Below are positions 24,401-32,195 of a stretch of DNA of 64,000 nt, in pieces (positions within the stretch are counted from its first letter, which is position 1; every line of letters starts with the position of its first letter). Position numbers and translations under genes: made by a program. Location: positions 3,968,001-4,032,000 of the forward strand of contig CM041108.1 in NCBI GenBank assembly GCA_023079485.1, given 5' to 3'. The notes under the pieces are model-generated. The model saw only the letters and a list, made by a program, of their open reading frames with translations, was not told the origin of the DNA and made no database searches. Source of the DNA: Archilochus colubris. Taxonomy: Eukaryota; Chordata; Aves; Apodiformes; Trochilidae.

Positions 24401-26779
24401 GTGCCTGTGACAAGTCCTGAGCACTGTGTTACACAGCTTGCTGGCTTCCTCAGCATTAGTAATTCTGTGCAATCAGAGGCTGGGACTCCCGGGCTTCCTC
24501 TTGTCCCTTTCATTAAAGCAGATCCTGATTTAAAGCACTGAACTGCCAATAAACTCTTCTTGGTACCTGGGCTTTAAAATTCGTGTGTCCTGATGCAGAG
24601 GTGCAGAAGGGGAGGGGTTTGTACACAAGCCTGAAACCGTGCACTGTGTCACCCGTGAGAGTGGCTCTGCTCCCCAGGCACATCCTCTCTGAGAGCTTAA
24701 GGCAACAAGAAAAGACCAAACAGTGGGAAACTTTGCTCAACTTGCACTGCTTCCTATTAGTCCCATCCCAGATAGTGCTGGGGTTACCACACCCTCTCAG
24801 ATCTGCTGCTACATGTCCAGACAACAGAGGCTGCTCCTGCCAAAGCAGCTCTACCTGACCCGGGCAAGTGGCTGAGATGAAAGCCACAGGGAGACAAAAG
24901 GGAAAGTGCTACAAATGTCTGCCTGTAGATGAGAGACAACTGTCATGTTTTTATTTTAAAATGGGGAAGCTGTGTTAAGCTAAAAAGAGCCAAATGTTGA
25001 GGAGGTAGTGGAGGCGAAACAGATTTTCAAGGAGAGTAGGAACAGCTTTTCCCATTCTTTAAAGGGGGAAACTGGAGCTGGGCTTTAGGAGCAGCTCCAG
25101 CTCCATGTGTGCCCCTCCAGCAGCTCTAGAGACAGTCGTGCCTTGAGGCTGGCTCTTCCTCACCCAACAAGCAGCAAAAAGGGGACATTAAAGAGCACTG
25201 AGAAGACAAAGCACCAGGTGAAGAAGCAAACAGATGTTGCTGAAGGCTTGATGCCTCACCATGAGCATGCCTCATCCCTCCATGGGCCACTGTTCCCTCA
25301 CTCCCCCCCAGCAGCCTTTTGGGCATCTGAGGGGGCAAGGGCAACATAAGCAAGGAGGACCAAGTGGGGTTTAGCATGTGGGTAGTTAAAAAATGAAGTG
25401 GACTCTTTAAGGCTGAAGCTTTCCATCGCAGGCAGACAGAGTTCACCCCTAAAGTGATGGTTGTTTGAAAAAGGGGAGGCAGGAGGGAGCCTTTATGGTC
25501 CTGGCTGCAAAGCTTGCCAGCGAATCCAGCCCAAGCAAGGATACTTTCAGAAACAACAGTTTCTGTGTTTTTCCGTGACCAGCAACTCCTCTCCCACTCT
25601 TTCCAAGGAGCAGTGGTGAATGGATCAGAAATGCAGAGAGGAGCCCTGCTTTGGGAGAAGGGCACTGACAACCAGCAATCCCTTCTGTCAGGAGTCAGCT
25701 TCCTCTGCCTAGCTTCTGGGGGTAGAAATGTTCATTATGAGCACCTCCAGCTGCAAAGCTACTGCCCAAGCCATAGAACAAGCAGAGGGGATAACCTGCC
25801 CTGGCTCTCCAGCTGATGCCCTTGGCCATCGGCAGATACCGCTGCTCATCTCGCTGGAAATGAACCCGCAAGTGTAAAACGCAAAGCCGATGGTCTCACT
25901 AGTTTGAGGTGGCTCTGGGTGACACACGGAGAGGTGACAATAGCTGTAGCCAGAGGTCAGCAGTCCCTCACGCCTGTACTTTAAACGGGGCCATCCACAG
26001 GCAGCAAACGAGCTATTAAACACAGGGGGTCTGCTCGGCCCCCTCCATCCCTCCGCAGCCACCGACCCTTCCTTCTCCCCTCCCCGGTCGGGCGCTGCGG
26101 GTGCCCAGAGGATGCGGGGCCACCCCCCGGCGGAACCCGCTCCAACCCCCGCGGGCGCGGAAGTTATTCTCCGAGCAGCAAGTGTGCAGCATCCCTCCCC
26201 CTCCTTTCCCGTTCCCCCCCTCCCCACTTTCGCAGCAGACCCGCGGGGGGCTGCAGCGCGGCGCGATGTCGCCGCGGCCCACTGGTGGCACCAACACTCG
26301 AGGGGGTGGGGGGTGGGAGGGAGCCGGGGACGAGCGTCCGTGAGCGGGGCTGGCAGCCGGGGCTCCTTTCCGCGTCCCCCCCGCAATCGCTCGCCGCAAA
26401 TTCCCGGTGGGGAGGGGGGGAGGGAGCACACACACGACCCCGCTGGGTGATGTAACGCGCTTCTCCGCGGTATTCGGAGGGGTGGAAAGGGGGGAGGGGA
26501 GCGGAGGGCATGTGCGGAAGGCCGCGGAAGACATTCCCCGCCCCGGCTCACCTGTCCGTACACCTGGATGGAGTCCGGCGGTCGCGGCGCGGCGCGGAGG
26601 CTGCGGGGAGGCTCGGCGGGCTGCGGGGAGCGGAGCAGCAGCGCGGAGCGGCCGCCCGTAGCCCCCCGGCCTCTCCCCTCCGCCAGCAGCAGCAGCAGCA
26701 GAAACAGAAAAAGGGGCAGGAGGAGGCGAGGGGGGAACGGGGCGGCCCGGCGCACCCCGCAGCTCTTCGGCGTCGCCAT
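1..26779 (-). CDS. SORL1: SORL1 (SorLA/LR11) sorting receptor, 5' half, 25 exons; 3' part beyond left edge
   Basis: Type I membrane receptor that in vertebrates sorts cargo such as APP between Golgi, endosomes and cell surface and binds lipoproteins. The visible exons encode about 1174 residues in family order: leucine-rich signal peptide (about 1-33), propeptide ending in R59-S-L-R62, VPS10 beta-propeller (about 63-601) with Asp-box motifs ([22 protein letters not shown]), a 10CC module (602-736) in which exactly ten cysteines can be counted, a YWTD propeller (737-997), an EGF-like module (998-1055) and three LDLR class A repeats (1056-1174) with acidic calcium-cage motifs ending SDE. Phases agree at all 24 internal junctions. 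The start is ATG at 26777-26779, matching the MAT start of the family. Introns not listed separately show no recognisable features. The last visible exon ends at 442 with a good donor, so the gene continues left of base 1. Identity rests on near-complete agreement with the known vertebrate protein. Confidence 0.97.
442..561 (-). CDS. SORL1: SORL1 exon 25: LDLR class A repeat 3
   Basis: Encodes a complete class A repeat from EAHQCRND to EANCT, with six cysteines and the calcium-cage stretch [13 protein letters not shown]. The acceptor follows tgttgcag and the donor is gtaagc. Phase 1 at both ends, as expected for exon-coded LDLR repeats. Confidence 0.96.
1002..1124 (-). CDS. SORL1: SORL1 exon 24: LDLR class A repeat 2
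   Basis: Encodes [13 protein letters not shown] through DESHC with calcium-cage motif [13 protein letters not shown]. Acceptor ctttag, donor gtgagt. Phase 1 at both ends, so this repeat could be skipped without a frameshift. Confidence 0.96.
1125..1816 (-). other. SORL1 intron 23
   Basis: About 690 bp between class A exons 1 and 2. I see no repeat, RNA gene or further exon. Confidence 0.7.
1817..1930 (-). CDS. SORL1: SORL1 exon 23: LDLR class A repeat 1
   Basis: Encodes [13 protein letters not shown] through DEKNC with calcium-cage motif [13 protein letters not shown]. Acceptor gcaccag, donor gtgagt, phase 1 at both ends. First repeat of the ligand-binding cluster that continues left. Confidence 0.96.
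2102..2275 (-). CDS. SORL1: SORL1 exon 22: EGF-like module
   Basis: Encodes [17 protein letters not shown] through [16 protein letters not shown]. The cysteine spacing is that of the EGF-like module that closes the YWTD propeller in LDLR-family receptors. Acceptor atgccag, donor gtaaaa, phase 1 at both ends. Confidence 0.95.
2573..2711 (-). CDS. SORL1: SORL1 exon 21: YWTD propeller, last blade
   Basis: Starts [14 protein letters not shown] (a YWND variant of the YWTD motif) and ends [13 protein letters not shown]. Acceptor tgtttcag, donor gtaatc. Confidence 0.95.
2913..3159 (-). CDS. SORL1: SORL1 exon 20: YWTD propeller blades
   Basis: Encodes [21 protein letters not shown] through [10 protein letters not shown], with two motif variants (FWTD and YWTE) and the NGISVDD signature of LDLR class B repeats. 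Acceptor tttgtcag, donor gtgtgt. Confidence 0.96.
3160..3698 (-). other. SORL1 intron 19
   Basis: About 540 bp without recognisable repeat or exon. Confidence 0.7.
3699..3790 (-). CDS. SORL1: SORL1 exon 19: YWTD propeller
   Basis: Encodes [16 protein letters not shown] through RALTLVPQD; the glycine codon is split (GG|C) into exon 20. Acceptor acctccag, donor gtaaga. Confidence 0.95.
3791..4311 (-). other. SORL1 intron 18
   Basis: About 520 bp; nothing recognised. Confidence 0.7.
4312..4443 (-). CDS. SORL1: SORL1 exon 18: YWTD propeller
   Basis: Encodes [11 protein letters not shown] through [13 protein letters not shown], 44 codons, phase 0 at both ends. Acceptor tttctcag, donor gtatgg. 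Confidence 0.96.
4691..4863 (-). CDS. SORL1: SORL1 exon 17: YWTD propeller, first blades
   Basis: Encodes [17 protein letters not shown] through [16 protein letters not shown]. Opens the LDLR class B propeller after the 10CC module; its motif reads YWAD. Acceptor ttcttgcag, donor gtgaga. GC-rich relative to neighbouring exons. Confidence 0.95.
4864..6638 (-). other. SORL1 intron 16 with T-tracts, AT-rich stretch and a CR1
   Basis: About 1.8 kb. Just upstream of exon 17 are two long T-runs on the plus strand (about 4948-4988). A stretch at 5180-5250 repeats ATTAGAAAA-like words. A CR1 fragment lies at 6104-6435. The rest is unremarkable. Confidence 0.7.
6104..6435 (-). mobile_element. CR1 LINE 3' end (5'-truncated)
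   Basis: On the plus strand it begins with the reverse complement of the CR1 terminal octamers (atcatagaat) followed by the ggttggaagggacct block. The minus strand encodes a decayed end of CR1 ORF2, readable as [16 protein letters not shown] and [14 protein letters not shown]. This is a typical short 5'-truncated avian CR1, sitting about 200 bp downstream of SORL1 exon 16. Confidence 0.93.
6639..6724 (-). CDS. SORL1: SORL1 exon 16: end of 10CC module
   Basis: Encodes [21 protein letters not shown] then LVPCPLA and supplies the last two of the ten 10CC cysteines. Acceptor gtgttgcag, donor gtgagt. Confidence 0.95.
6965..7093 (-). CDS. SORL1: SORL1 exon 15: 10CC module
   Basis: Encodes [20 protein letters not shown] through GSTYRKTR, cysteines seven and eight of the 10CC set. 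Acceptor ctctttgcag, donor gtatgt; codons are split at both ends and both close correctly. Confidence 0.95.
7094..8143 (-). other. SORL1 intron 14
   Basis: About 1.05 kb; no repeat, RNA gene or extra exon recognised. Confidence 0.7.
8144..8330 (-). CDS. SORL1: SORL1 exon 14: start of 10CC module
   Basis: Encodes [20 protein letters not shown] through [11 protein letters not shown] plus a split cysteine codon; it carries the first six 10CC cysteines. Acceptor cttttag, donor gtaaat. Confidence 0.96.
8331..9268 (-). other. SORL1 intron 13
   Basis: About 940 bp; nothing recognised. Confidence 0.7.
9269..9447 (-). CDS. SORL1: SORL1 exon 13: VPS10 propeller
   Basis: Encodes the Asp-box [12 protein letters not shown], then [13 protein letters not shown] and [11 protein letters not shown] at the end of the propeller. 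Acceptor tctccag, donor gtaagg. Confidence 0.96.
9533..9621 (-). CDS. SORL1: SORL1 exon 12: VPS10 propeller
   Basis: Encodes [15 protein letters not shown] through [11 protein letters not shown] with a split lysine codon. Acceptor tcttccag, donor gtaagt. Confidence 0.96.
9622..11286 (-). other. SORL1 intron 11
   Basis: About 1.7 kb. Around 10095-10160 it holds a short run of ATCCATTGTAT-type words (18-bp period, about 2.5 copies). Otherwise nothing recognised. Confidence 0.65.
11287..11360 (-). CDS. SORL1: SORL1 exon 11: VPS10 propeller
   Basis: Short exon encoding [18 protein letters not shown] then AGARWRE. Too short to stand out as an open reading frame; found because the frame of exons 10 and 12 requires it and because it has a consensus acceptor (tctcctag) and donor (gtaagg). 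Confidence 0.95.
11361..11853 (-). other. SORL1 intron 10
   Basis: About 490 bp, A-rich on the plus strand; no recognised feature. Confidence 0.7.
11854..11971 (-). CDS. SORL1: SORL1 exon 10: VPS10 propeller
   Basis: Encodes [17 protein letters not shown] through [11 protein letters not shown] with a split glycine codon. Acceptor tttctccag, donor gtaact. Confidence 0.96.
12087..12150 (-). mobile_element. CR1 LINE 3' end fragment, antisense
   Basis: A short piece in intron 9 reading tcacaggatgtttaggttgg on the plus strand, the reverse complement of a CR1 3' terminus. It is an inverted copy of the end of the larger CR1 that follows (12150-12712). Confidence 0.85.
12150..12712 (+). mobile_element. 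CR1 LINE 3' end (5'-truncated), sense to plus strand
   Basis: The plus strand encodes a decayed CR1 ORF2 C-terminus ([42 protein letters not shown]), then the conserved 3' UTR and terminal words attctgtgatt. It lies in intron 9, ending about 140 bp from exon 9, opposite in orientation to SORL1. Confidence 0.95.
12853..13045 (-). CDS. SORL1: SORL1 exon 9: VPS10 propeller
   Basis: Encodes [20 protein letters not shown], then ATLINGS and the Asp-box FDKGGTW, ending YGEQIDCK. Acceptor tcctggcag; the donor gtagcc is weaker than its neighbours but is required by frame. Confidence 0.95.
13197..13366 (-). CDS. SORL1: SORL1 exon 8: VPS10 propeller
   Basis: Encodes [18 protein letters not shown] through [13 protein letters not shown] with a split arginine codon into exon 9. 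Acceptor atcccaaag, donor gtaacg. The acceptor is unusual in ending aaag but is fixed by frame and homology. Confidence 0.94.
13367..14054 (-). other. SORL1 intron 7
   Basis: About 690 bp; nothing recognised. Confidence 0.7.
14055..14156 (-). CDS. SORL1: SORL1 exon 7: VPS10 propeller
   Basis: Encodes [17 protein letters not shown] through FVTKHPIK, 34 codons. Two in-frame acceptors exist: gctgctgcag (used here) and gtttgcag nine bases further on. The first keeps the three residues present in other vertebrate proteins. Donor gtaagg. Confidence 0.9.
14157..15958 (-). other. SORL1 intron 6
   Basis: About 1.8 kb without recognised repeat, RNA gene or exon. Confidence 0.65.
15959..16139 (-). CDS. 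SORL1: SORL1 exon 6: VPS10 propeller
   Basis: Encodes [20 protein letters not shown] through [14 protein letters not shown]. Acceptor cctttccag, donor gtaagt. Confidence 0.96.
16226..16293 (-). CDS. SORL1: SORL1 exon 5: VPS10 propeller
   Basis: Encodes [20 protein letters not shown] then FS with a split tryptophan codon; contains a perfect Asp-box SDDFGQTW. Acceptor ttgttgcag, donor gtatgt. Confidence 0.96.
16294..17218 (-). other. SORL1 intron 4
   Basis: About 920 bp; a plus-strand open frame running through it is a shadow without coding character. Confidence 0.7.
17219..17380 (-). CDS. SORL1: SORL1 exon 4: VPS10 propeller
   Basis: Encodes [20 protein letters not shown] through [13 protein letters not shown], 54 codons. 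Acceptor tcttcccag, donor gtgagc. Confidence 0.96.
17381..17833 (-). other. SORL1 intron 3
   Basis: About 450 bp; nothing recognised. Confidence 0.7.
17834..17959 (-). CDS. SORL1: SORL1 exon 3: VPS10 propeller
   Basis: Encodes [18 protein letters not shown] through [10 protein letters not shown] with a degenerate Asp-box SYDYGKSF. Acceptor ctttgcag, donor gtgagg. Confidence 0.96.
18261..18377 (-). CDS. SORL1: SORL1 exon 2: start of VPS10 propeller
   Basis: Encodes [19 protein letters not shown] through LLGPKNSD, 39 codons, phase 0 at both ends. Acceptor ggtgttgcag, donor gtgagt. Confidence 0.96.
18378..26551 (-). other. SORL1 intron 1 (about 8.2 kb)
   Basis: By far the longest intron in the window. 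It holds an A-run near 19285, a T-run near 20450 and an AT-rich segment at about 20230-20460, but no CR1, RNA gene or coding exon that I can recognise. The end next to exon 1 (from about 26000) is part of the CpG-rich promoter region. Confidence 0.7.
26552..26779 (-). CDS. SORL1: SORL1 exon 1: signal peptide and propeptide
   Basis: Starts [11 protein letters not shown], then a leucine/phenylalanine-rich core (residues 19-32) as signal peptide, an Arg/Pro/Ala-rich propeptide and R59-S-L-R62, which aligns with the furin site of the mammalian protein; ends SIQVYGQ. Donor gtgagc. Confidence 0.94.
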
Positions 26780-26819
26780 CTTCGTGCGGCCGGGGCCGGG
26801 CCGAGGCGTGCGGGGCCGC

Positions 26820-26886
26820 GCCGAGCGGAGCGGAGCGGAGCGGAGTGGAGCGGGGCCGAGCGGAGTGGAGCGGAGCGGGGCGGATC
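26820..26886 (+). repeat. GAGCG pentamer repeat in SORL1 5' flank
   Basis: About a dozen imperfect gagcg units with gtgga and gggcc interruptions, 40-105 bp upstream of the SORL1 start codon, probably within its 5' UTR or core promoter. Confidence 0.85.
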
Positions 26887-26999
26887 GCCGCGCCGCCGCC
26901 CGGAGAGAATGTGCAATGGGCAGCGGCTCCGCACCCGCATCCCGCCCCCTCCCCTTGGGGGTGCTCGGGGCCTCCCTCCCCGAACCGGGCTTGGCATCC

Positions 27000-29900
27000 T
27001 TAAGAGGATGCTTGGGGTCCTCGCGAAATAAAAAAAATAAAAATAAAAAAAAAAAGAAGGGAAGAAAGTTTAGTGAATTTCAGCGAGATGAGGTGCAGGG
27101 GAGTGAAATGACACGAGATGAAGGGAAATGGAATGAAAGTAAATGAAACGGGGTCAAATAACAAAAAGTACAAGCGTTGAAGCTTTTTCTTTCTGAGGGA
27201 TGTAGGGGCATGCATGAGGGATGCTTTTTTTTTGTTTTTTCCCCCCTTGCTCACCCCCAGCAGTGTGTGCCCCCAACCCAGAACATTAGCCTAAAATGCT
27301 GGCATGGCAAGTGGCATAAGGGGCCAGGCTGAGGTTTAGTGGTGTTCCAGGGCCAGTTATCACCTGTGTCACCCATGGCTGTGTAAGGAATGACAAATGC
27401 CAGAGGCCCCATGAGGAATTCCAGAGCATCAGGTGTGGGAAGGTTGAGTGAGGGTCTCGTTAGTTAAGTGCAGGCCAGGGGCAGTTACTGGAAATTCCCA
27501 GTTGCCAAACAAAACTTGATTCCCCCCCCTTGCTGAAGCAAGCCCTCTGCACTGTGTACCAGTGAACTTCTGGTCTTACTACCAGTTTTAGGGGGGTTGA
27601 AATCAGCCCATCGGTGGCTGTGTATGCCCACATCTCCTGGGGCAGTGGCTACCATGTGTGCAGAGTAGAGAGGAGAGGTTGCCCAGGCACTATGGCTGTT
27701 CTGCACACTTGAATCCCACTGACTATGAGGAGGGTGACCCAGAGTGTGGGATCTGCTTGGCTTCTGGTTTTGAACCACTTTCAGCCTCTTGGAAGCTCTC
27801 TGCCATTTGTGCCTATTCCCAGAGCCCACAGCAAGTGTGCCTGCTCCCTTTTCTTTCTCCAAACCAGTTTCTAGTCAGTGTCTCTGGTAGCTCTGGCAAT
27901 TACTGGTGCAGGGCCATCCCTGGGAAGCCCTCTTTTGCTTTTAAACATCTACCAGCCTTGTGCAGGGATGTGGGTTTGAGCATTGGTTTGAGGCTCCTCT
28001 CTATGTCTTACGTTTTATGGGAAAGAAGAGCAGCTGGTAAAAACCTTGGTTTCCTGTAACCTAAGATTTATAAGGTCTGTGCAGCCTGTGTGCAATGGGG
28101 AGATTATTCTGTGGGCCAACAGTAAGGCTTCGTGTCTAGTTTTTGTCAAGCACTGCCATGGTGCCTAGGGGGCTCTTTGGGGTAAGCAGTTTTCCCAGTG
28201 ACCCAGGGAGAGGGCAGGTTGGGTGTGATGAGGGACTGATTCCACCTGAAGATGAAGGTGTGAATGGATGTTGAGAGAAGGAAAAGTTGTTCTGAGCTGT
28301 AGCTGTTGCGTGGCACCAACTTGTCTGCATAAGCCTTGTGTCCCATGAGCCATTCTGGCATCTCTAACACTGTCAGGAAATCTTTTAGGAAAAGTAATGT
28401 GACTCGGCAGTGAAGGAAAGGGAGCTTATAAATCCTGTGGACAGCCCTGAGGCACTCTCACTCCCCCTTATTTTTCTTGCTTTAATAGCAGAAACGTTGT
28501 CTAGAGCTCTCCCTGAGGTGCTTTCACCTATAAACCTAGTTAGTGTATTTCAGTTATTGAATCCATGCAATTATAATCCTTCCTAATTAAGCTTTCTGTG
28601 GTCTTGACTGAGTGTAATGTCCCTCCAGAGGACTGGAGGCCACCATGGGAAGGGACAGAGACAACTTAAGGGATTGTGATTGTGCAAGAATCCCTAGAGC
28701 TGGTCTCTATCTGGCACAGACCTGGTGAGCAGGTGAGAGGGGACACAGAAAAGCCACAACCAACTTTCATGAAATAACTTCCGTGTCTCAGTGTCCATCC
28801 TGTTGTCCCCAAGAGAACCCAAAATCACCCTGAAGACAAGGAATAGAGGAAGAAAAGAATGAGAAATAGTAAGAAATGAGGAACCAACTTTGTAGCAGTT
28901 TCGAAATGGGGTAAATTGTTGTGCTGGGTGTTTGTTGTCCCCAAGGGCTTGTTGTTTTGGGCTCCCCAAGGGGGACTCTGAGCAACATGACTGTCTGCTC
29001 ATGCATGGAGCCAAGAAGGGTCCTTGCCACCCCCGAGGGACACCTTGCCACCAGGTTGCTGTGGTGGAGAGAGCAGTAGCGAGGACCTCTTGGGTGAACC
29101 TAGCACTGGAAAATGCTGAAGGATGAATAACTCTTTCTTTGTGGAGGGAAATAGACTTTTCCTTTGCCAAGATATTTTTTGCTGTGTGAAAAAAGAGCCC
29201 GTCTCCTGCTGTAAAGGGGAGGGGGAAAAGAGCAGAGGTTTCTTTAAGGTACATCTGGATTTCATCAGCAGCAAACACTATGAACTCAGAGAGCAAGGCA
29301 AGGAGCCCCCAGCCCTCTGGTTTTTCTTCCCCTCTCTCCCTCACCTTTCCCCAGCACAGCCCTAGAATTCCCGGAGGACTTCAGGGACCATGGGGTCAGA
29401 TGTTCTGACCCCAGCAGAGCCTCACTGAGAGAGCAAATAGAGTTGTTTAAAAGGAGCATTGCATGCTGCTGGGGAGAGGGATGAGTGGGAAGGGCTGTGT
29501 CTCAGGTTTAATAACCAGATTAGTGAAAAAAAGAGTAATCTGGATTATGGAGTGGCTGCCAGAAAGGGTAATGCAGAGATTCATGTGCCAACCCCCAGGC
29601 TCAGCTCCCCCAGGACCCTCAGCAGGTCCTTGCACCTCTCTGCGTGCTGTCACCCCCAGCTGCTCATCATTTTGTCCCATCCATGGGTGCTCCCAGCCTG
29701 GCAAATGACACAGGAGCAGGGCAAAAACCAGGCAAGGTCACATTGTGTCCTGTGTTGCACTTGGGAAGCTACAAGATGTCCCTCTGGGCTTGTGCTTGGC
29801 CAGTGGCACAGTCAAACACTGAGCTGGGGGAATTTTTGGAGCATCATCCTGAGGGCAGGAGAGGGACCAGCACCACAGCAGCATTTCTGCTGTGCTCCCT

Positions 29901-30900
29901 GCACCTATGCATCCCTGATTAGCTGCTCAAATGCCAAGCAAAAGGGCTCAAGTCAATACTTGGGGCCCAAATTCCCCTTGTGCAGCAAGAAGGACTCAAT
30001 GTGGGTCCCAGGGATGCTCAGTGGGAGGATGGAGATTTTAATTAATCTGTGCATAGCCTGAGGTAAAAGCCATATGCTCGAGATGGAGGCATGGAAATGT
30101 GTTATCTTTTCCAAAGGAGTCACTTCCCAGGCAGGTTGGCCTCTTTATAGTTCTCAAAATAAATCAATCTCCCAAAACATCAGTCGTGGCTATCCTGAGA
30201 GGAAGGTAATGCTGTGGGGGAAGGATAGCCTCAAGGTCAACCTGATTCTGAAGGGCATCAGGCCTGCCAAAAGGAGCAGAAGGTACTTCTGGAGGGTGCA
30301 GAAGCAGCCAGGGAGGTATTTGGCTACCTTGAGGACTGAGGGACTTCACAGGAGCTGGGTCCATGCTCAGCAACCAGCAGGTTGGCCACAGGGAAGTGGT
30401 GACAGTGGGGTCACCATCACTCCTGCTCCTTCCACAGGTGATGGAACGGGACTTATGGGGTCAAAGGATGAGGATGGCACCTAGTCCCACGAGTGTGGCA
30501 GACAGGACCCACCACCAGCCATCCCCAGCTGAGGACTCATCACTGCACCCTGAGAAGCATGCACTTAGCAAGGAGTGTGAGTTTTGCTGGCTGGAACTGC
30601 TTAAAAACAACTAGAAGGGTGTTTTGGGAAGGACATTGCCCAGGAGCTTGTCCCCAGCAGGGCCAATACACATTTAATGCAGCAGACTTCTGTCTGCAGT
30701 CCCTTTTATGTAGCAATAAATCTAGTGGAGCATTTACAGGATCCATATTGTATCCCTGCTTCATGTGAGCATGAATGATTTTAAGAATCATTGGTTTCCT
30801 ACTCATTGGCTGAGTATGTGTCCCTGCAGGCTCCGGTCACACTGTCCTTGGCAAAAAACCTGAGCCCTCAAATAGCATCTTCCTTCATCAGGAGTCACCA
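27000..30900. other. Intergenic region between SORL1 and SC5D, proximal part
   Basis: No gene, LINE or RNA gene recognised. An A-rich tract at 27027-27060 and a T-rich tract near 27226-27245 flank a purine-rich stretch. Long frames here lack splice context and similarity. Confidence 0.6.
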
Positions 30901-30907
30901 GGATCTC

Positions 30908-31083
30908 ATTATATATGTATTATATATATGTATATAAAAATATATACATGCTTTATATATGTGTGTATATTTATATATAGCTAAATACATGTATATTTTT
31001 AGTAAAAATACCTTTTTGTATATACTGTGAATAAATATATATTTTTATATATTACTTATGTGTGTATTTATATGCATATATAC
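30908..31083. repeat. AT-rich microsatellite (TATA/TGTA type)
   Basis: About 175 bp of imperfect tatata, tatgta and tgtgtata words, nearly free of G and C. Likely a replication-slippage tract. Confidence 0.9.
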
Positions 31084-32059
31084 CAGGCAAGTGCTCATGG
31101 TGAATATGAGAGGAATATGACCCAAGGAGCAGCCCTGTATTGCTGCAATGTGTGTTTGTGGCTAGCAAAGGCCACTGCAAAGTGCTGTGGGCTTTTTTCT
31201 TGGGTTTAAAGACTTCTCCATACCTACATCCTAATCCTAGAAAAGTGTAGCAGCTTGGAGCCTGTGTTGTATGTACAGAAAGGGCTGTAGAAAAAGGGGC
31301 ATTTGCTCACCAGGATCCCCTGGGGCATTTGCATGGCTTCTGCACACTCAGATGGTAATTAAATTGGTAATTACCAATCTCATCAATAAATTTTCCCCTT
31401 GGGCCCGGGAATTATACACTCTAAGGGCCCTGCTTTTGGGGGGGACTGGCATGAAGCCGGATCATGGGCAGAACCTGTGGCACTGAGGGAGCTGGTGGGA
31501 GCTGTGCTGTTCCAGGGTGCCAGCTTTGGGGACAACAAGGAGGAGAAGGAAAGCTGTCCTAGCAAGTTCTGCTCCTGCTATCGGTGAGCTGTGAGCAACA
31601 CTTCCACCTGGTGGTGACAGCAGCATCAGGGTCCCAAAAGCAGAAAAGCATCTGAGCTGCTGCACCGTGCCCAGATGTCACCCAGCAGGACGTGTCCTTC
31701 CCTTGGTGGCCTCAGCACGGTGACCAAGAGGTCCCCACCACCCTGTCCTCATGCTGCCTCTGACTCTCCCCAGTGTTTTAAAACAACCATGCTACAACAG
31801 TTGTATTTAAACTCAAGGATTGGTTTGCTGGCAAATTCCAAATTCCTCCCTTCAAAGGGCTGCTTTTCCTCCCAGCCTTCCACTGGAACACCTCAACCAG
31901 GTCCTGTCAGGGTTGGCCAACACTGTCAGAGGGGGATGGAGGAGAAAACAATCTCTTTCCATGCCATGTGAGTGTTCACTGGGTGTGCTGCAGCCCCAGG
32001 AATAAAATCAGCAGCATTCTGACCAAAAACAGCCCTGGCCAGGGATGAAAAAGAGGGGT
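31084..32059. other. Intergenic DNA
   Basis: No gene or repeat family recognised between the AT-rich tract and the minisatellite. Confidence 0.6.
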
Positions 32060-32195
32060 GGCCAGCTGTTGTTGTACAATTGTTGTACAACTACAAGGCC
32101 AGCTGTTGTTGCACAGTTATTGTACAATTACAAGGCCAGATGTTGTAAACTTGTTGTACAACTACAAGGCCAGCTGTTGCTCTGTCATTACAAGG
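32060..32195. repeat. 37-bp minisatellite containing TTGTACAA palindromes
   Basis: Units begin with ggccag at 32060, 32097, 32134 and 32168, so the period is 37, 37 and 34 bp, followed by a shortened fourth copy. Full units carry one or two copies of the self-complementary word ttgtacaa or a one-base variant. Confidence 0.92.

Larger units (their letters stand above)
26000..26990. promoter_or_regulatory. CpG-rich island over SORL1 exon 1
   Basis: A sharp rise in G+C and CpG dinucleotides compared with both flanks, with many GC-box-like words (ccccgccc, ggggcgg). It covers the first coding exon and its upstream flank. Such islands mark broadly expressed vertebrate promoters; the exact transcription start cannot be read from the sequence. 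Confidence 0.85.

Noticed and set aside
25709..26551. Minus-strand continuation of the SORL1 first exon frame
   Set aside because: The frame stays open past the exon 1 donor only because the region is GC-rich; exon 2 joins correctly at the gtgagc donor.
32060..32195. CRISPR-like regular spacing
   Set aside because: The units are contiguous tandem copies without unique spacers, in a vertebrate genome; it is a minisatellite.
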